Shown here: in pieces, positions 40,438-50,500 of the stretch
Layout of the letters: each line of letters opens with the position of its first letter
How positions within the stretch are numbered: position 1 is the first letter of the stretch
Assembly (NCBI RefSeq): GCF_017833415.1
Contig: NZ_JAFICC010000016.1
Coordinates: 1 to 64,000, forward strand
DNA: 64,000 nucleotides
Origin: Flavobacterium sp. 1355
Lineage (GTDB): Bacteria; Bacteroidota; Bacteroidia; Flavobacteriales; Flavobacteriaceae
Direction of reading: 5' to 3'
The notes under the pieces: model-generated
Seen by the model: the letters and a program-made list of their open reading frames with translations, nothing else
What the model was told of the DNA's origin: nothing
The model's database searches: none
Translations under genes and position numbers: made by a program

Positions 40438-42645
40438 ATGAAAAAAATAATATTAACCCTTATTTTAGGGTTTTCAGGGCTGCTTTCAGCTCAAAACTCT
40501 GTTTCCGGAACTGTAACAGATTCTCAAAATCAGCCTATGCCCGGAGTATCGGTTTATGCTCCCGAATTACATAAAGGTACTACTACAGACGAAACTGGAA
40601 AATATCAGTTTACAAATCTTCCAAACGGAAACTTAAGGCTTTCTTTTGCATTTGTTGGCTTTACAACTCAAAATAAAACTGTTATTAAATTATTAAAAGA
40701 AAATACCTTAGACGTTACACTCGAAGAGTCAATTCTTGAAATGGATGAAGTAATTGTCTCTACCCCATTCAACAAACTGCAATCGCAAAACGTAATGAAG
40801 GTAGAACACGAAAGCATCAAAACGCTACAACAAAAAGGAACTTCGACATTGATTGAAGGCCTGGCCACAATTCCGGGAGTTTCACAAATTTCTACAGGAA
40901 CATCTATAGGAAAACCGGTAATTCGCGGACTTAGCGGGAATCGTGTTTTGGTTTATTCTCAAGGTGTTCGTATAGAAAATCAGCAATTTGGTGATGAACA
41001 TGGTTTGGGATTAAATGATGCTGGAATCGAAAGTGTTGAAGTAATTAAAGGCCCGGCTTCTTTATTGTACGGATCTGACGCTTTGGGTGGTGTTTTGTAT
41101 TTTAACCCCGAAAAATTTGCTGACGCGAATACTTTTAAAGCCAATTTTAGCCAAAAATATTTTACCAATACAGAAGGAAGTAATTCCTCTATTGGATTAA
41201 AAACTTCTACGGATAACTGGAAATTCCTGGCACGCGGAAGTTTCAATACCCATTCAGATTACAAAATTGCCGATGGAGACCGTGTAACCAATTCACGCTA
41301 CAATGAAACTGATTTTAAGACAGGAATCGGATACAGTAATTCAAGTTTTTCAAGTGTATTGAGATATAATTATAATAAGCTTGATATAGGAATTCCGGAA
41401 GAAGGAATCGCAGAACAATCTTCAAGCAAAGATACCCAGTTTCCAAGACAGGGAATTTTTAACCATTTATTGAGTCTGAACAATGTTATCTTTTTTGAAA
41501 ACTCAAAACTAGACGTTGATTTAGGTTATATAGCTAACGACAGAAGCGAATTTGAGGACAGTAATGATGCCTCTTTGCGAATGAAACTGAATACATTCAA
41601 TTATAATGCAAAATATCATTTTCCGAAATTTGGTAAAATTGAAACTATTTTGGGTGTACAGGGAATGCATCAGACAAACAAAAACTCAGGTGAAGAATAT
41701 TTAATTCCTAATGCCACTACAAATGATTTTGGTGTTTTTGGAACTGCAAATTATGAATGGAACAGCAACGTTTTACAAGCTGGATTGCGTTTCGATAACA
41801 GAAATGTTACTTCTGAAGCACATGTAAGTGAAGGTGAAGAAGGTTATTTTCAGGATCTAGACAAATCATTTAAAAGCTTTAACGCTTCTTTGGGTTATAA
41901 AACCCAATTGGCTGAACCTCTAACGCTTCGCTTAAATGTTGCTACCGGATTTAGAGCGCCAAACTTAGCAGAGTTAACATCAAATGGGGTTCACGAAGGA
42001 ACTAACCGATACGAAATTGGAAATTCGGATTTAAAAACGGAACAAAACGTTCAGACAGATTTGAATTTAGAATATAAAAATTCACATTTTGAATTTTTTG
42101 TAAATGGATTTTACAATCATATAAACAATTATATCTACACTTCTCCAACGGGAGAAACACTTGACGATAATGATGTTTTTGCTTACGTTCAGGATAATGC
42201 ACAATTATATGGTGGTGAGATAGGATTGCACTTTCATCCGCATCCTTTGGACTGGCTGCATTTTGAAACAAGTTTTGAAACTGTTACAGGCAAAAAAGAC
42301 AATAAGGATTATTTGCCCCTGATTCCTGCAAACAACTGGAATAATACACTTAGAACCGAATTTGATATTAAAAACTGGTTAAAGGAAGGATATGCTTCCT
42401 TGAATGTTTCTTCGACTTTTGATCAGGATAATGTAAGTGGTTTTGAAACCGCTTCTAAAGGGTATACTCTGGTAAATTTAGGTTTTGGAGGAACAGTTAA
42501 ACTTGGTAAAACTGCTTTTGACATTAACCTGAACGGAAACAATTTATTTGATGAAAAGTATATTGCCCATCTTTCAAGATTAAAAACAGACGGAATTCCA
42601 AATATTGGAAGAAATATTGTTTTGGGAGTAAACTTCACTCTATAA
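40438..42645 (+). CDS. TonB-dependent receptor with carboxypeptidase-like N-domain
   Basis: A 735-residue outer-membrane transporter. A signal peptide is followed by a CarboxypepD_reg-like domain (about 20-100, SVSGTVTDSQNQPMPGVSVY). A plug domain follows (about 110-220, GVSQISTGTSIGKPVIRGLSG and VEVIKGPASLLYGSDALGG), then the barrel, ending in ARNIVLGVNFTL-like aromatic strand. The plug resembles metal and heme receptors of the ZnuD type more than SusC glycan receptors. The adjacent His-rich gene supports a metal substrate. This is inferred. Confidence 0.88.
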   Translation: MKKIILTLILGFSGLLSAQNSVSGTVTDSQNQPMPGVSVYAPELHKGTTTDETGKYQFTNLPNGNLRLSFAFVGFTTQNKTVIKLLKENTLDVTLEESILEMDEVIVSTPFNKLQSQNVMKVEHESIKTLQQKGTSTLIEGLATIPGVSQISTGTSIGKPVIRGLSGNRVLVYSQGVRIENQQFGDEHGLGLNDAGIESVEVIKGPASLLYGSDALGGVLYFNPEKFADANTFKANFSQKYFTNTEGSNSSIGLKTSTDNWKFLARGSFNTHSDYKIADGDRVTNSRYNETDFKTGIGYSNSSFSSVLRYNYNKLDIGIPEEGIAEQSSSKDTQFPRQGIFNHLLSLNNVIFFENSKLDVDLGYIANDRSEFEDSNDASLRMKLNTFNYNAKYHFPKFGKIETILGVQGMHQTNKNSGEEYLIPNATTNDFGVFGTANYEWNSNVLQAGLRFDNRNVTSEAHVSEGEEGYFQDLDKSFKSFNASLGYKTQLAEPLTLRLNVATGFRAPNLAELTSNGVHEGTNRYEIGNSDLKTEQNVQTDLNLEYKNSHFEFFVNGFYNHINNYIYTSPTGETLDDNDVFAYVQDNAQLYGGEIGLHFHPHPLDWLHFETSFETVTGKKDNKDYLPLIPANNWNNTLRTEFDIKNWLKEGYASLNVSSTFDQDNVSGFETASKGYTLVNLGFGGTVKLGKTAFDINLNGNNLFDEKYIAHLSRLKTDGIPNIGRNIVLGVNFTL

Positions 42646-42650
42646 TTTTT

Positions 42651-42810
42651 TAACCGCAGAGTACGCTAAGATTGCGCAAGGAGCGCTAACTTATTTCTCG
42701 CAAAAGTCGCAAGGACGCAAAGTTATTTTCTTTGCGACTCTGCGACTTTTGCGAGATTTAAATAAAGCTTTGTGTCCTTTGCGAAAAGACTTTGCGTGCT
42801 TTGCGGTTAA
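42651..42810. repeat. family C palindromic element, nested form
   Basis: TAACCGCAGAGTACGC at the left and GCGTGCTTTGCGGTTAA at the right enclose an inner dyad TTCTCGCAAAAGTCGCAAGG against ACTCTGCGACTTTTGCGAGA. It is the largest member of the family (160 bp), in the gap before the peptidase gene. Confidence 0.75.
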
Positions 42811-42864
42811 ATTTTATATCTTCACAAAAAGCACTATTTTTGTTACAACTGACAAACTTAAACT

Positions 42865-44973
42865 ATGAAAAAAACAATTCTTATAATGGCTATTACTACT
42901 GCAGGAATTTCATTTGGGCAAACAAAAATTCAGTATCCCGAAACAAAAAAGGGTGAAACTATTGACACGTATTTTGACACAAAAGTAAACGATCCTTATC
43001 GTTGGCTTGAAGATGATAAATCTGCCGAAACCGGTGCATGGGTAAAAGCGCAGAATGAAGTTACCTATGCTTATTTAGCTAAAATTCCTTTTCGCGAAGA
43101 GCTAAAAAAACGTATGGAAAAATTATGGAATTATGAGAAAATCGGAGCTCCGTCAAGAGAAGGGAATTTTACTTACTATTCTAAAAATAATGGTCTGCAA
43201 AATCAATCTGTAATTTACCGAAAAGATAAGAATGGCAAAGATGAAGTCTTCTTAGATCCGAACACTTTCTCTAAGGACGGGACAACTTCTCTGGGCAGTT
43301 TGGATTTTTCTAAAGATGGATCCAAGGCTGCATACTCTATTTCTGAGGGAGGAAGCGACTGGAGAAAAGTTATTATTATTGATGCTTTGTCTAAAAAAGT
43401 TTTAGAGGACACTATTGTTGATGTCAAATTCAGCGGGATTTCATGGTTTAAAAATGAAGGTTTTTACTACTCCAGTTATGATAAGCCAACAGGAAGCGAA
43501 CTATCTGCCAAGACAGACCAGCATAAATTGTACTACCATAAATTGGGAACTTCTCAAAAAGACGATAAAGTTATCTTTGGGCTTGAAGATAAAAGAAGAT
43601 ATGTTGGTGGCTACGTTACCGAAGACGATCATTTTTTAGTGATCTCGGCTGCTAATTCAACCTATGGAAACGAATTATATATTAAGGATTTAAAAACTGC
43701 AAATAGTCCGATTGTCACAATTGTAGACAACTTTGACAGCGACAATTCTATCATTGAAAACGAAGGAACCAAACTTTTTATTGAAACAGATTTAAATGCA
43801 CCCAATAAAAAAGTTGTTTTTGTGGATGCAAAAAATCCGAAACCGGAAAACTGGAAAGATTTTATCAAGGAAACCGAAAATGTTTTGGCACCTTCAACCG
43901 GAGCCGGATATTTCTTTGCTAATTATACTAAAGATGCTGTTTCATTAGTCTTGCAATATGATTACAGCGGAAAACTAGTTCGCGAAATCAAACTTCCTGC
44001 TGTGGGAACTGCCGGAGGATTTGGCGGTAAAAAAGAGGAAAAGATTCTTTACTATTCTTTTACAAACTATATCACGCCGGGAACAATCTTTTCGTTTGAA
44101 CCAAAATCAGGTAAATCAGAAGTATATCAAAAACCAAAAGTAGATTTCAAAAATGAGGATTATGAATCAAAACAGGTTTTCTACACCTCAAAAGACGGAA
44201 CAAAAATCCCGATGATAATTACTTATAAAAAAGGAATAAAATTAGACGGCAAAAACCCTACAATCCTTTATGGATATGGTGGATTTAATATAAGCCTAAC
44301 TCCAAGTTTCAGCATTTCAAATGCAGTCTGGATGGAAAACGGAGGGATTTACGCCGTAGCTAATTTACGAGGCGGCGGTGAATACGGGAAAAAATGGCAC
44401 GACGCAGGAACAAAACTGAAGAAACAAAATGTTTTTGATGATTTTATAGCTGCTGCAGAATATTTGATAAAACAAAAATATACTTCATCTGATTTTCTTG
44501 CAATTCGCGGAGGTTCTAATGGAGGTTTATTAGTGGGCGCAACAATGACGCAGCGTCCGGATTTAATGAAAGTAGCATTGCCGGCAGTTGGGGTTATGGA
44601 TATGTTGCGTTATAATGCTTTTACTGCAGGTGCAGGATGGGCTTTTGATTATGGAACAGCTCAGGACAGCAAGGAAATGTTTGAATATCTTAAAGGATAT
44701 TCACCAGTTCAAAATGTAAAAAAAGGAGTTCATTATCCTGCTACTATGGTCACTACCGGAGATCATGATGACCGTGTAGTTCCGGCGCATAGTTTTAAAT
44801 TTGCTGCTGAGTTACAGGATAAACAAACCGGAGAAAATCCTGTGTTAATCAGGATTGATGTAAAAGCCGGACATGGTGCCGGAAAATCAGTTGCGGCAAC
44901 CATTCAGGAAAATGTAGATATTCAGGCGTTCACACTTTACAATATGGGATTTAAAGATTTGCCGAAAAAATAA
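42865..44973 (+). CDS. prolyl oligopeptidase, S9A family
   Basis: A 702-residue exported serine peptidase with signal peptide ending SFGQT. The N-terminal seven-bladed propeller (about 70-420) precedes the alpha/beta-hydrolase domain, with oxyanion region LYGYGGF and active Ser551 in RGGSNGGLLVGA. Asp is in TGDHDDRVVPAH and His in KAGHGAGKS. It cleaves short proline-containing peptides; the signal peptide puts it in the periplasm. A terminator hairpin follows. Confidence 0.95.
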   Translation: MKKTILIMAITTAGISFGQTKIQYPETKKGETIDTYFDTKVNDPYRWLEDDKSAETGAWVKAQNEVTYAYLAKIPFREELKKRMEKLWNYEKIGAPSREGNFTYYSKNNGLQNQSVIYRKDKNGKDEVFLDPNTFSKDGTTSLGSLDFSKDGSKAAYSISEGGSDWRKVIIIDALSKKVLEDTIVDVKFSGISWFKNEGFYYSSYDKPTGSELSAKTDQHKLYYHKLGTSQKDDKVIFGLEDKRRYVGGYVTEDDHFLVISAANSTYGNELYIKDLKTANSPIVTIVDNFDSDNSIIENEGTKLFIETDLNAPNKKVVFVDAKNPKPENWKDFIKETENVLAPSTGAGYFFANYTKDAVSLVLQYDYSGKLVREIKLPAVGTAGGFGGKKEEKILYYSFTNYITPGTIFSFEPKSGKSEVYQKPKVDFKNEDYESKQVFYTSKDGTKIPMIITYKKGIKLDGKNPTILYGYGGFNISLTPSFSISNAVWMENGGIYAVANLRGGGEYGKKWHDAGTKLKKQNVFDDFIAAAEYLIKQKYTSSDFLAIRGGSNGGLLVGATMTQRPDLMKVALPAVGVMDMLRYNAFTAGAGWAFDYGTAQDSKEMFEYLKGYSPVQNVKKGVHYPATMVTTGDHDDRVVPAHSFKFAAELQDKQTGENPVLIRIDVKAGHGAGKSVAATIQENVDIQAFTLYNMGFKDLPKK

Positions 44974-44995
44974 ACTTTAGTCTATAATTTAATAG

Positions 44996-45037
44996 CCACG
45001 AATTCACGAGTTAAATTGTGAGTTCGTGGTTTTTTTA
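44996..45037 (+). terminator. terminator formed from a CCACGAATTC palindrome
   Basis: CCACGAATTCACGA..GTTCGTGG stem followed by seven T. The arm sequence is the family D word, so a palindromic element appears to be serving as terminator. Confidence 0.7.
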
Positions 45038-45052
45038 TCTGTGAAGTTTTTT

Positions 45053-45197
45053 GCCACGAATTCCTCGAATTTTCACTAATTAAATTCGTGCTAATTTTTG
45101 TATTTAGTGGCTACTTTTTATAATATGTGAGAATCTTTTAATCTGTGGCAAACTTTTTAAGCGCAAAGAATTAGTGAAAATTAGTGTAATTCGTGGC
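45053..45197. repeat. family D palindromic element
   Basis: GCCACGAATTCCTCGAATTTTC at the left pairs with GAAAATTAGTGTAATTCGTGGC at the right, with inner ATTCGTGCTAATTTTTG and AATCTGTGG words. Confidence 0.65.
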
Positions 45198-45236
45198 AAA
45201 CCTTTTTTAAATTTGAAATAATAAAAAAATAAAACG

Positions 45237-46229
45237 ATGAAAATTATAAAATGGGGAATTATAGGCTGCGGTAATGTAACTGAAGTTAAAAGCGGACCTG
45301 CCTTTCAAAAAGCACCGAATTCGGCTTTAGTTGCAGTAATGCGACGAGATGCCAAACTTGCTGAAGATTACGCCAAACGCCACAATGTTCCCAAATGGTA
45401 TTCTAATGCTATTGATTTAATAAATGATCCTGAAGTAGATGCGGTTTATATTGCTACACCTCCATCGTCTCATAAAGAATATACCATTTTATGCGCCAAA
45501 GCAGGAAAACCAGTGTATGTTGAAAAGCCAATGGCATTGACATTTGAAGAATGTAATGAAATGATAAGCACTTGCAAAGAACATAATGTTCCGCTATTTG
45601 TTGCTTATTACAGAAGAAGTTTACCAAGATTTTTAAAAATAAAAGAATTAATTGACGAAGGTAAAATTGGGACGATAAGACATGTAAACTGTGTTTTATA
45701 TCACCCGTTTGAAAAACGTTATGATGATGAAATCAATTTACCATGGACAGTTATGCCTCATATTTCAGGAGGTGGAATATTTGTTGATCTGGCCTGCCAT
45801 ACTTTAGACTTCCTTGATTTTGTTTTAGGACCGATAAAGTCTGTCCGCGGACATGCAAGTTCACAACTTCTCGCTTATCCTGCGGAAGATTCTGTCTCAA
45901 TGTCGTTTTTATTTGAAAACGGAATTCACGGAACAGGTTTATGGAATTTTGCGAGTTTTGAACGTTATGACAATACAGAAATTGTAGGTGATAAAGGAAA
46001 AATTTCTTTCTCAACTTTTGGAAATGATCCAATACATATTCAACTTTTGAATGGAGAAAAAGAAAGTATAACTATCGAAAATCCGCTTCATATTCAACAG
46101 CCTTTTATAGAAACTGTTGTTGCTGAACTTTTAGGTAATGAAGGTGTTTCTCCTTCTAAAGGAACTTCTGGAGCAAGAACTACCTGGGTTATTGATGAAG
46201 TTTTGAAGGAGTTTAGAGGTTTGAAATAA
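45237..46229 (+). CDS. Gfo/Idh/MocA-family oxidoreductase
   Basis: A 330-residue NAD(P)-dependent enzyme. The Rossmann start is KWGIIGCGNVTEVKSGPAF, the EKPMA motif occurs near residue 98 (VYVEKPMALTFEEC), and the central domain carries VDLACHTLDFLDFV with the family His. These enzymes oxidise or reduce sugars or inositol derivatives. The substrate cannot be read here and no sugar genes are adjacent. Confidence 0.92.
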   Translation: MKIIKWGIIGCGNVTEVKSGPAFQKAPNSALVAVMRRDAKLAEDYAKRHNVPKWYSNAIDLINDPEVDAVYIATPPSSHKEYTILCAKAGKPVYVEKPMALTFEECNEMISTCKEHNVPLFVAYYRRSLPRFLKIKELIDEGKIGTIRHVNCVLYHPFEKRYDDEINLPWTVMPHISGGGIFVDLACHTLDFLDFVLGPIKSVRGHASSQLLAYPAEDSVSMSFLFENGIHGTGLWNFASFERYDNTEIVGDKGKISFSTFGNDPIHIQLLNGEKESITIENPLHIQQPFIETVVAELLGNEGVSPSKGTSGARTTWVIDEVLKEFRGLK

Positions 46230-46252
46230 TGAAACAAATTATATAACACAAT

Positions 46253-46356
46253 TTTGTCATCCCGAGGAACTAGGGATCGCACTAGAAGCTGGGCAAAGAT
46301 TGTCGATGTGCTTTACGGAATTACTAGTGTGCTCCCTCGTTCCTCGGGATGACAAA
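46253..46356. repeat. family A palindromic element, copy 4
   Basis: TTTGTCATCCCGAGGAACTA at the left pairs with CGTTCCTCGGGATGACAAA at the right, with CACTAG/CTAGTG continuing the stem. Nearly all of the 104 bases fold. Confidence 0.8.
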
Positions 46357-46370
46357 CAACACGTCAAAAA

Positions 46371-46400
46371 AAAGAGGATATTCTATCGAATATCCTCTTT
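46371..46400. terminator. bidirectional terminator
   Basis: AAAGAGGATATTC/GAATATCCTCTTT stem with a four-base loop, between convergent genes. Confidence 0.9.
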
Positions 46401-46429
46401 TTTATAAACTTATTAATTCCTTTAGAAAA

Positions 46430-47401
46430 TTATAGGCTGTATTTAAGCCCTATAGTTATACCTAAACCTGAAATTCCAACATATGAACTTAATTCATCCA
46501 TAGCGTCGTCTTTTCTGGTTGTATCAGCAGTATCTGCTGTAGTTGTATCAGGATTAAACAAAGGGTTATTAGAGTTTACATCTAATCTTTCGTGATAATT
46601 AGTATGTATTTGTGATTTAGTCCTTGTTCCTAAAGCATCTTGCCCATTAACCGTATATTCAGTAGTTTCCTTAGTTTTACCATGAACAGTAAAGTTACGG
46701 TATTCTAATTCAGCAAAAGCAGAAATGTGTTTTCCCAATTTGTATGATGTACCTAAAGCAGCCATAAATCCAATTGTTGGATTTGGTTTTACTACATCTT
46801 TAGAATAAATATTAGTTGTGTTTACAACATCATTACCTACATAAGACACAAGCTGTCTATCTGTTTTAATGTCTAAAGTTCCATGAATTGGCACAATAAC
46901 CCCAACTTTAGTATAAGGTTCAAAACCATGTGCTTCACCTAAAAACATTACAACTGCAGGAGCTAAATCAAAAGCTTTGATTTGCCCATCAGCCTCAAAG
47001 CTAATGTATGTAGCAACAGTAGTATTTGGATTATATCCATAAAGTCTACCAGTAGTTTCAGCCATTGTCTTACTATTACTTATGTAATAATTTGCAGACA
47101 ACTCTACCCCTATACGTGTAGAAAAACGGTACCCTGCAGTAATTCCACTTCTAAAACCTTGTCCAAAAGAACCTGTTATACTTTCTCTTGAAACTAATTT
47201 ATTATTTGTTAAGGTTCCTGAATATACATCTCTATTTGGCGCTTGTCCTCCTACTTCAGGAAATTCTGTTGAAGCAGTTTGATTGAAGTATGATCCTCCC
47301 AATTTAAAATACCAGCTTTCTGGTTTATTTGCCGTGTCAGTTTGCGCCATAGCGGTCATTGAGCAAACTAATAATCCTAATAAAAATAGGTTCTTTTTCA
47401 T
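46430..47401 (-). CDS. outer-membrane beta-barrel protein
   Basis: A 323-residue exported protein. The signal peptide (MKKNLFLLGLLVCSMTAMAQ) gives the start at 47401; the upstream ATG at 47428 is unlikely. Many amphipathic strands with aromatic residues end in GISGLGITIGLKYSL, a typical barrel C-terminus. A periplasmic or surface stretch rich in Thr/Asp (NPDTTTADTADTTRKDD) lies near residue 290. The specific function is unknown. Confidence 0.78.
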   Translation of the reverse strand: MKKNLFLLGLLVCSMTAMAQTDTANKPESWYFKLGGSYFNQTASTEFPEVGGQAPNRDVYSGTLTNNKLVSRESITGSFGQGFRSGITAGYRFSTRIGVELSANYYISNSKTMAETTGRLYGYNPNTTVATYISFEADGQIKAFDLAPAVVMFLGEAHGFEPYTKVGVIVPIHGTLDIKTDRQLVSYVGNDVVNTTNIYSKDVVKPNPTIGFMAALGTSYKLGKHISAFAELEYRNFTVHGKTKETTEYTVNGQDALGTRTKSQIHTNYHERLDVNSNNPLFNPDTTTADTADTTRKDDAMDELSSYVGISGLGITIGLKYSL

Positions 47402-47580
47402 AATTCCTGATTTAATTAATTTATACAAACTTAAATTATTTTAACATAATTTTTCAGATTCGCTCAGTACGGTTCGTACGAAATCGTTGTAATTTCAGGC
47501 AATATTACTAAAAAAGTATTATGCATGCATAATTTTAACACTATAAAAAAGCATTCTATTAAATTTTAACTGTTAATTTT

Positions 47581-50500
47581 TTAGTTCAATTTAAAATTAA
47601 TCTGCATTTTTTCCAATTCCTGCAGTAGTTCTGCAGAAATCTTTACTTTTAAACGCCTGCTGGGCATAGTTAATTTAGTAACAACCTTAATTTCCTCTAC
47701 TTCATTTACCTGCTGAATTTTGGTTTGCACAACATCTTCGTTATCATTTTCTTCTTCAAAAACAGCTTCATCGGTCTCTTCAAAATCTGTTGGTGTTTCT
47801 ACCTCAACCAATCTTTTTATCTTTTCCAGTTCCATGATTTCAAAAGCCACAGAATTATCTCCTTTATTCTCATTAAACAAATGACTTAATTTATGAATAA
47901 ATTCAGCCTGCAGATCTTTAATGTTCAATAGTAAAATCAGTTTTTTTGAAAATGCTTCTAATATATCCTGCAATTGCCTTACTTCGACAAACTGCATTCT
48001 TGGTTCCGATTTTTTACCCGTGTCATGATTTACCCAGCCATCTTTTATCAATATTTTCAAGTAAGCAAAATTATTCTGAATCAGGAAATGACGAAACTTC
48101 AGGTATTCTTCACCAAAAATCTTAAACTCAAAACTTTCATCATAACCTTCTAAATTAAAAGCTGCCCAGCCTTTTCCATTCTTGGCTACACGGTGCTGCA
48201 CATTATTAATGATTCCGGCAAAATTGAGGTTTTTACCTACATACAATTCCATGTTTTTTAAAGCTTCTAATCGGGCATTACAGAAGTATTTCATCTCAAA
48301 TCTAAAATCATCCAGAGGATGCCCTGAAATATAAATCCCGACAACTTCTTTTTCTTTTGCCAGTTTTTCCATCGTGCTCCAGTCTTCACATGGTGGCACA
48401 ACAGGCTCTGCAATCTGAACTTCGCTTGTTTCTCCAAACAGACTTACCTGCGATGAATTTTCGTTTTCCTGAAATTTCGATCCATAACGTATTGCCTTTT
48501 CATAAAAAGTAATTCCGTCTCCATCATCATGAAAATACTGTGCTCTGGTTGTTCCTTCAAAAGAATCAAAACCACCTGCAAGCGCTAAGTTTTCTATTGC
48601 TTTTTTATTGGCTGCACGCAAATCAATTCGCTTAGCCAAATCAAAAATCGATTTATATCTTCCGTCTTTTCGGTTCTCTACAATTGTTTCTACAGCTCCG
48701 GAACCAACACCTTTAATAGCACCCATTCCAAAACGAACCGCATAATCGTCGTTTACCGTAAATTTATAGTATGATTCATTAACACAAGGCCCTAATACCT
48801 GCAACCCCATACGTTTACATTCTTCCATAAAGAACGAAACCTGCTTAATATCATTCATGTTATTAGAAAGTACCGCCGCCATATATTCAGCAGGATAATG
48901 CGCTTTCAAATATGCCGTTTGATACGCAATCCAGGCATAACAAGTAGAGTGCGACTTGTTGAAGGCATAACTCGCAAAAGCCTCCCAGTCTTTCCAGATT
49001 TTCTCTAAAATTTTTGCATCATGACCTTTTGCCGAAGCTTGCTCCACAAACTTAGGTTTCATTTTGTCCAGTACGTCTTTTTGTTTTTTACCCATCGCTT
49101 TACGCAAAACATCTGCCTCACCCTTTGTAAATCCTGCCAAAGACTGAGACAAAAGCATTACTTGCTCCTGATAAACCGTAATTCCGTAGGTTTCAGACAA
49201 ATATTCGGCACAGGCATCTAAGTCGTATTTGATTTCCTCGTCACCGTTTTTTCTTCGAACGAAAGACGGAATATACTCCAAAGGTCCCGGACGATACAAG
49301 GCATTCATGGCAATTAAATCTCCAAATACAGTCGGTTTCAGGTCTTTCATGTATTTCTGCATTCCAGGCGACTCATATTGGAAGATTCCAACGGTTTCTC
49401 CTCTTTGGAAAAGCGCATAGGTTTCTTCATCATCAATAGGAAATGTATCTGGATCCAGCTCAATTCCGGTTCTGTATTTTACCAGTTTAACCGTGTCTTT
49501 TATCAGCGTAAGGGTCTTCAGACCCAGGAAGTCCATTTTTAGTAATCCTGCACTTTCTGCAACCGAGTTATCAAACTGCGTCACATATAAATCAGAATCT
49601 TTTGCCGTAGTAACGGGAACGAAATTGGTAATATCCGATGGCGTAATGATTACTCCACAGGCGTGAATTCCCGTATTTCGCATAGAGCCTTCAAGGATTT
49701 TTGCCTGCTGAATGGTTTCTCCGGCCAAATCACCTTCATTGGCAATCGCGATCAATTCTTTTACATTTTCAAATTCATCAGAACGAAGCGCTTTTTTAAC
49801 CTCATCTTCGCTCTCCGAAATAAAACGCGCCAAATTCCATTTTGACGGCATCATCCCGGGAATCAGTTTGGCAATTCTATCGGCTTCAAATAAGGGTAAA
49901 TCCAAAACACGTGCTGTATCACGAATTGCCGATTTGGTTGCCATTTTACCGTACGTAATAATTTGCGCTACCTGATTTTTTCCGTATTTATTGATTACAT
50001 AATCCATGACACGTCCACGTCCTTCATCATCAAAATCGATATCAATATCGGGCATCGATACACGGTCCGGATTTAGGAAACGCTCAAAAAGCAAATCGTA
50101 CTTAATTGGGTCAATATTTGTAATTCCTAAACAATAAGCAACGGCAGATCCCGCTGCAGATCCACGACCCGGACCTACAGAAACATCCATTTTTCGGGCT
50201 TCGGCAATGAAATCCTGAACAATCAAAAAGTAACCCGGATATCCTGAATTTGAAATCGTTAAGAGTTCAAAATCCAGACGTTCCTGAATCGATTCGGTTA
50301 TTTCTCCATATCTTCTTTTGGCACCTTCCATCGTAAGGTGTCTCAAATATTTATTTTCACCACGAACACCTCCGTCAGCTTCATCTTCGGGAACAAAAAA
50401 CTCTTGCGGGATATCAAATTTTGGAAGCAATACATCACGATAAAGTGAATAACCTTCGACCTTATCTACAATTTCCTGAATATTAATAATGGCTTCCGGT

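Noticed and set aside
47461..47490. TTCGTACGAA palindrome as an operator of the barrel-protein gene
   Set aside because: Ten bases only, with no second copy or link to a regulator; too weak to list.
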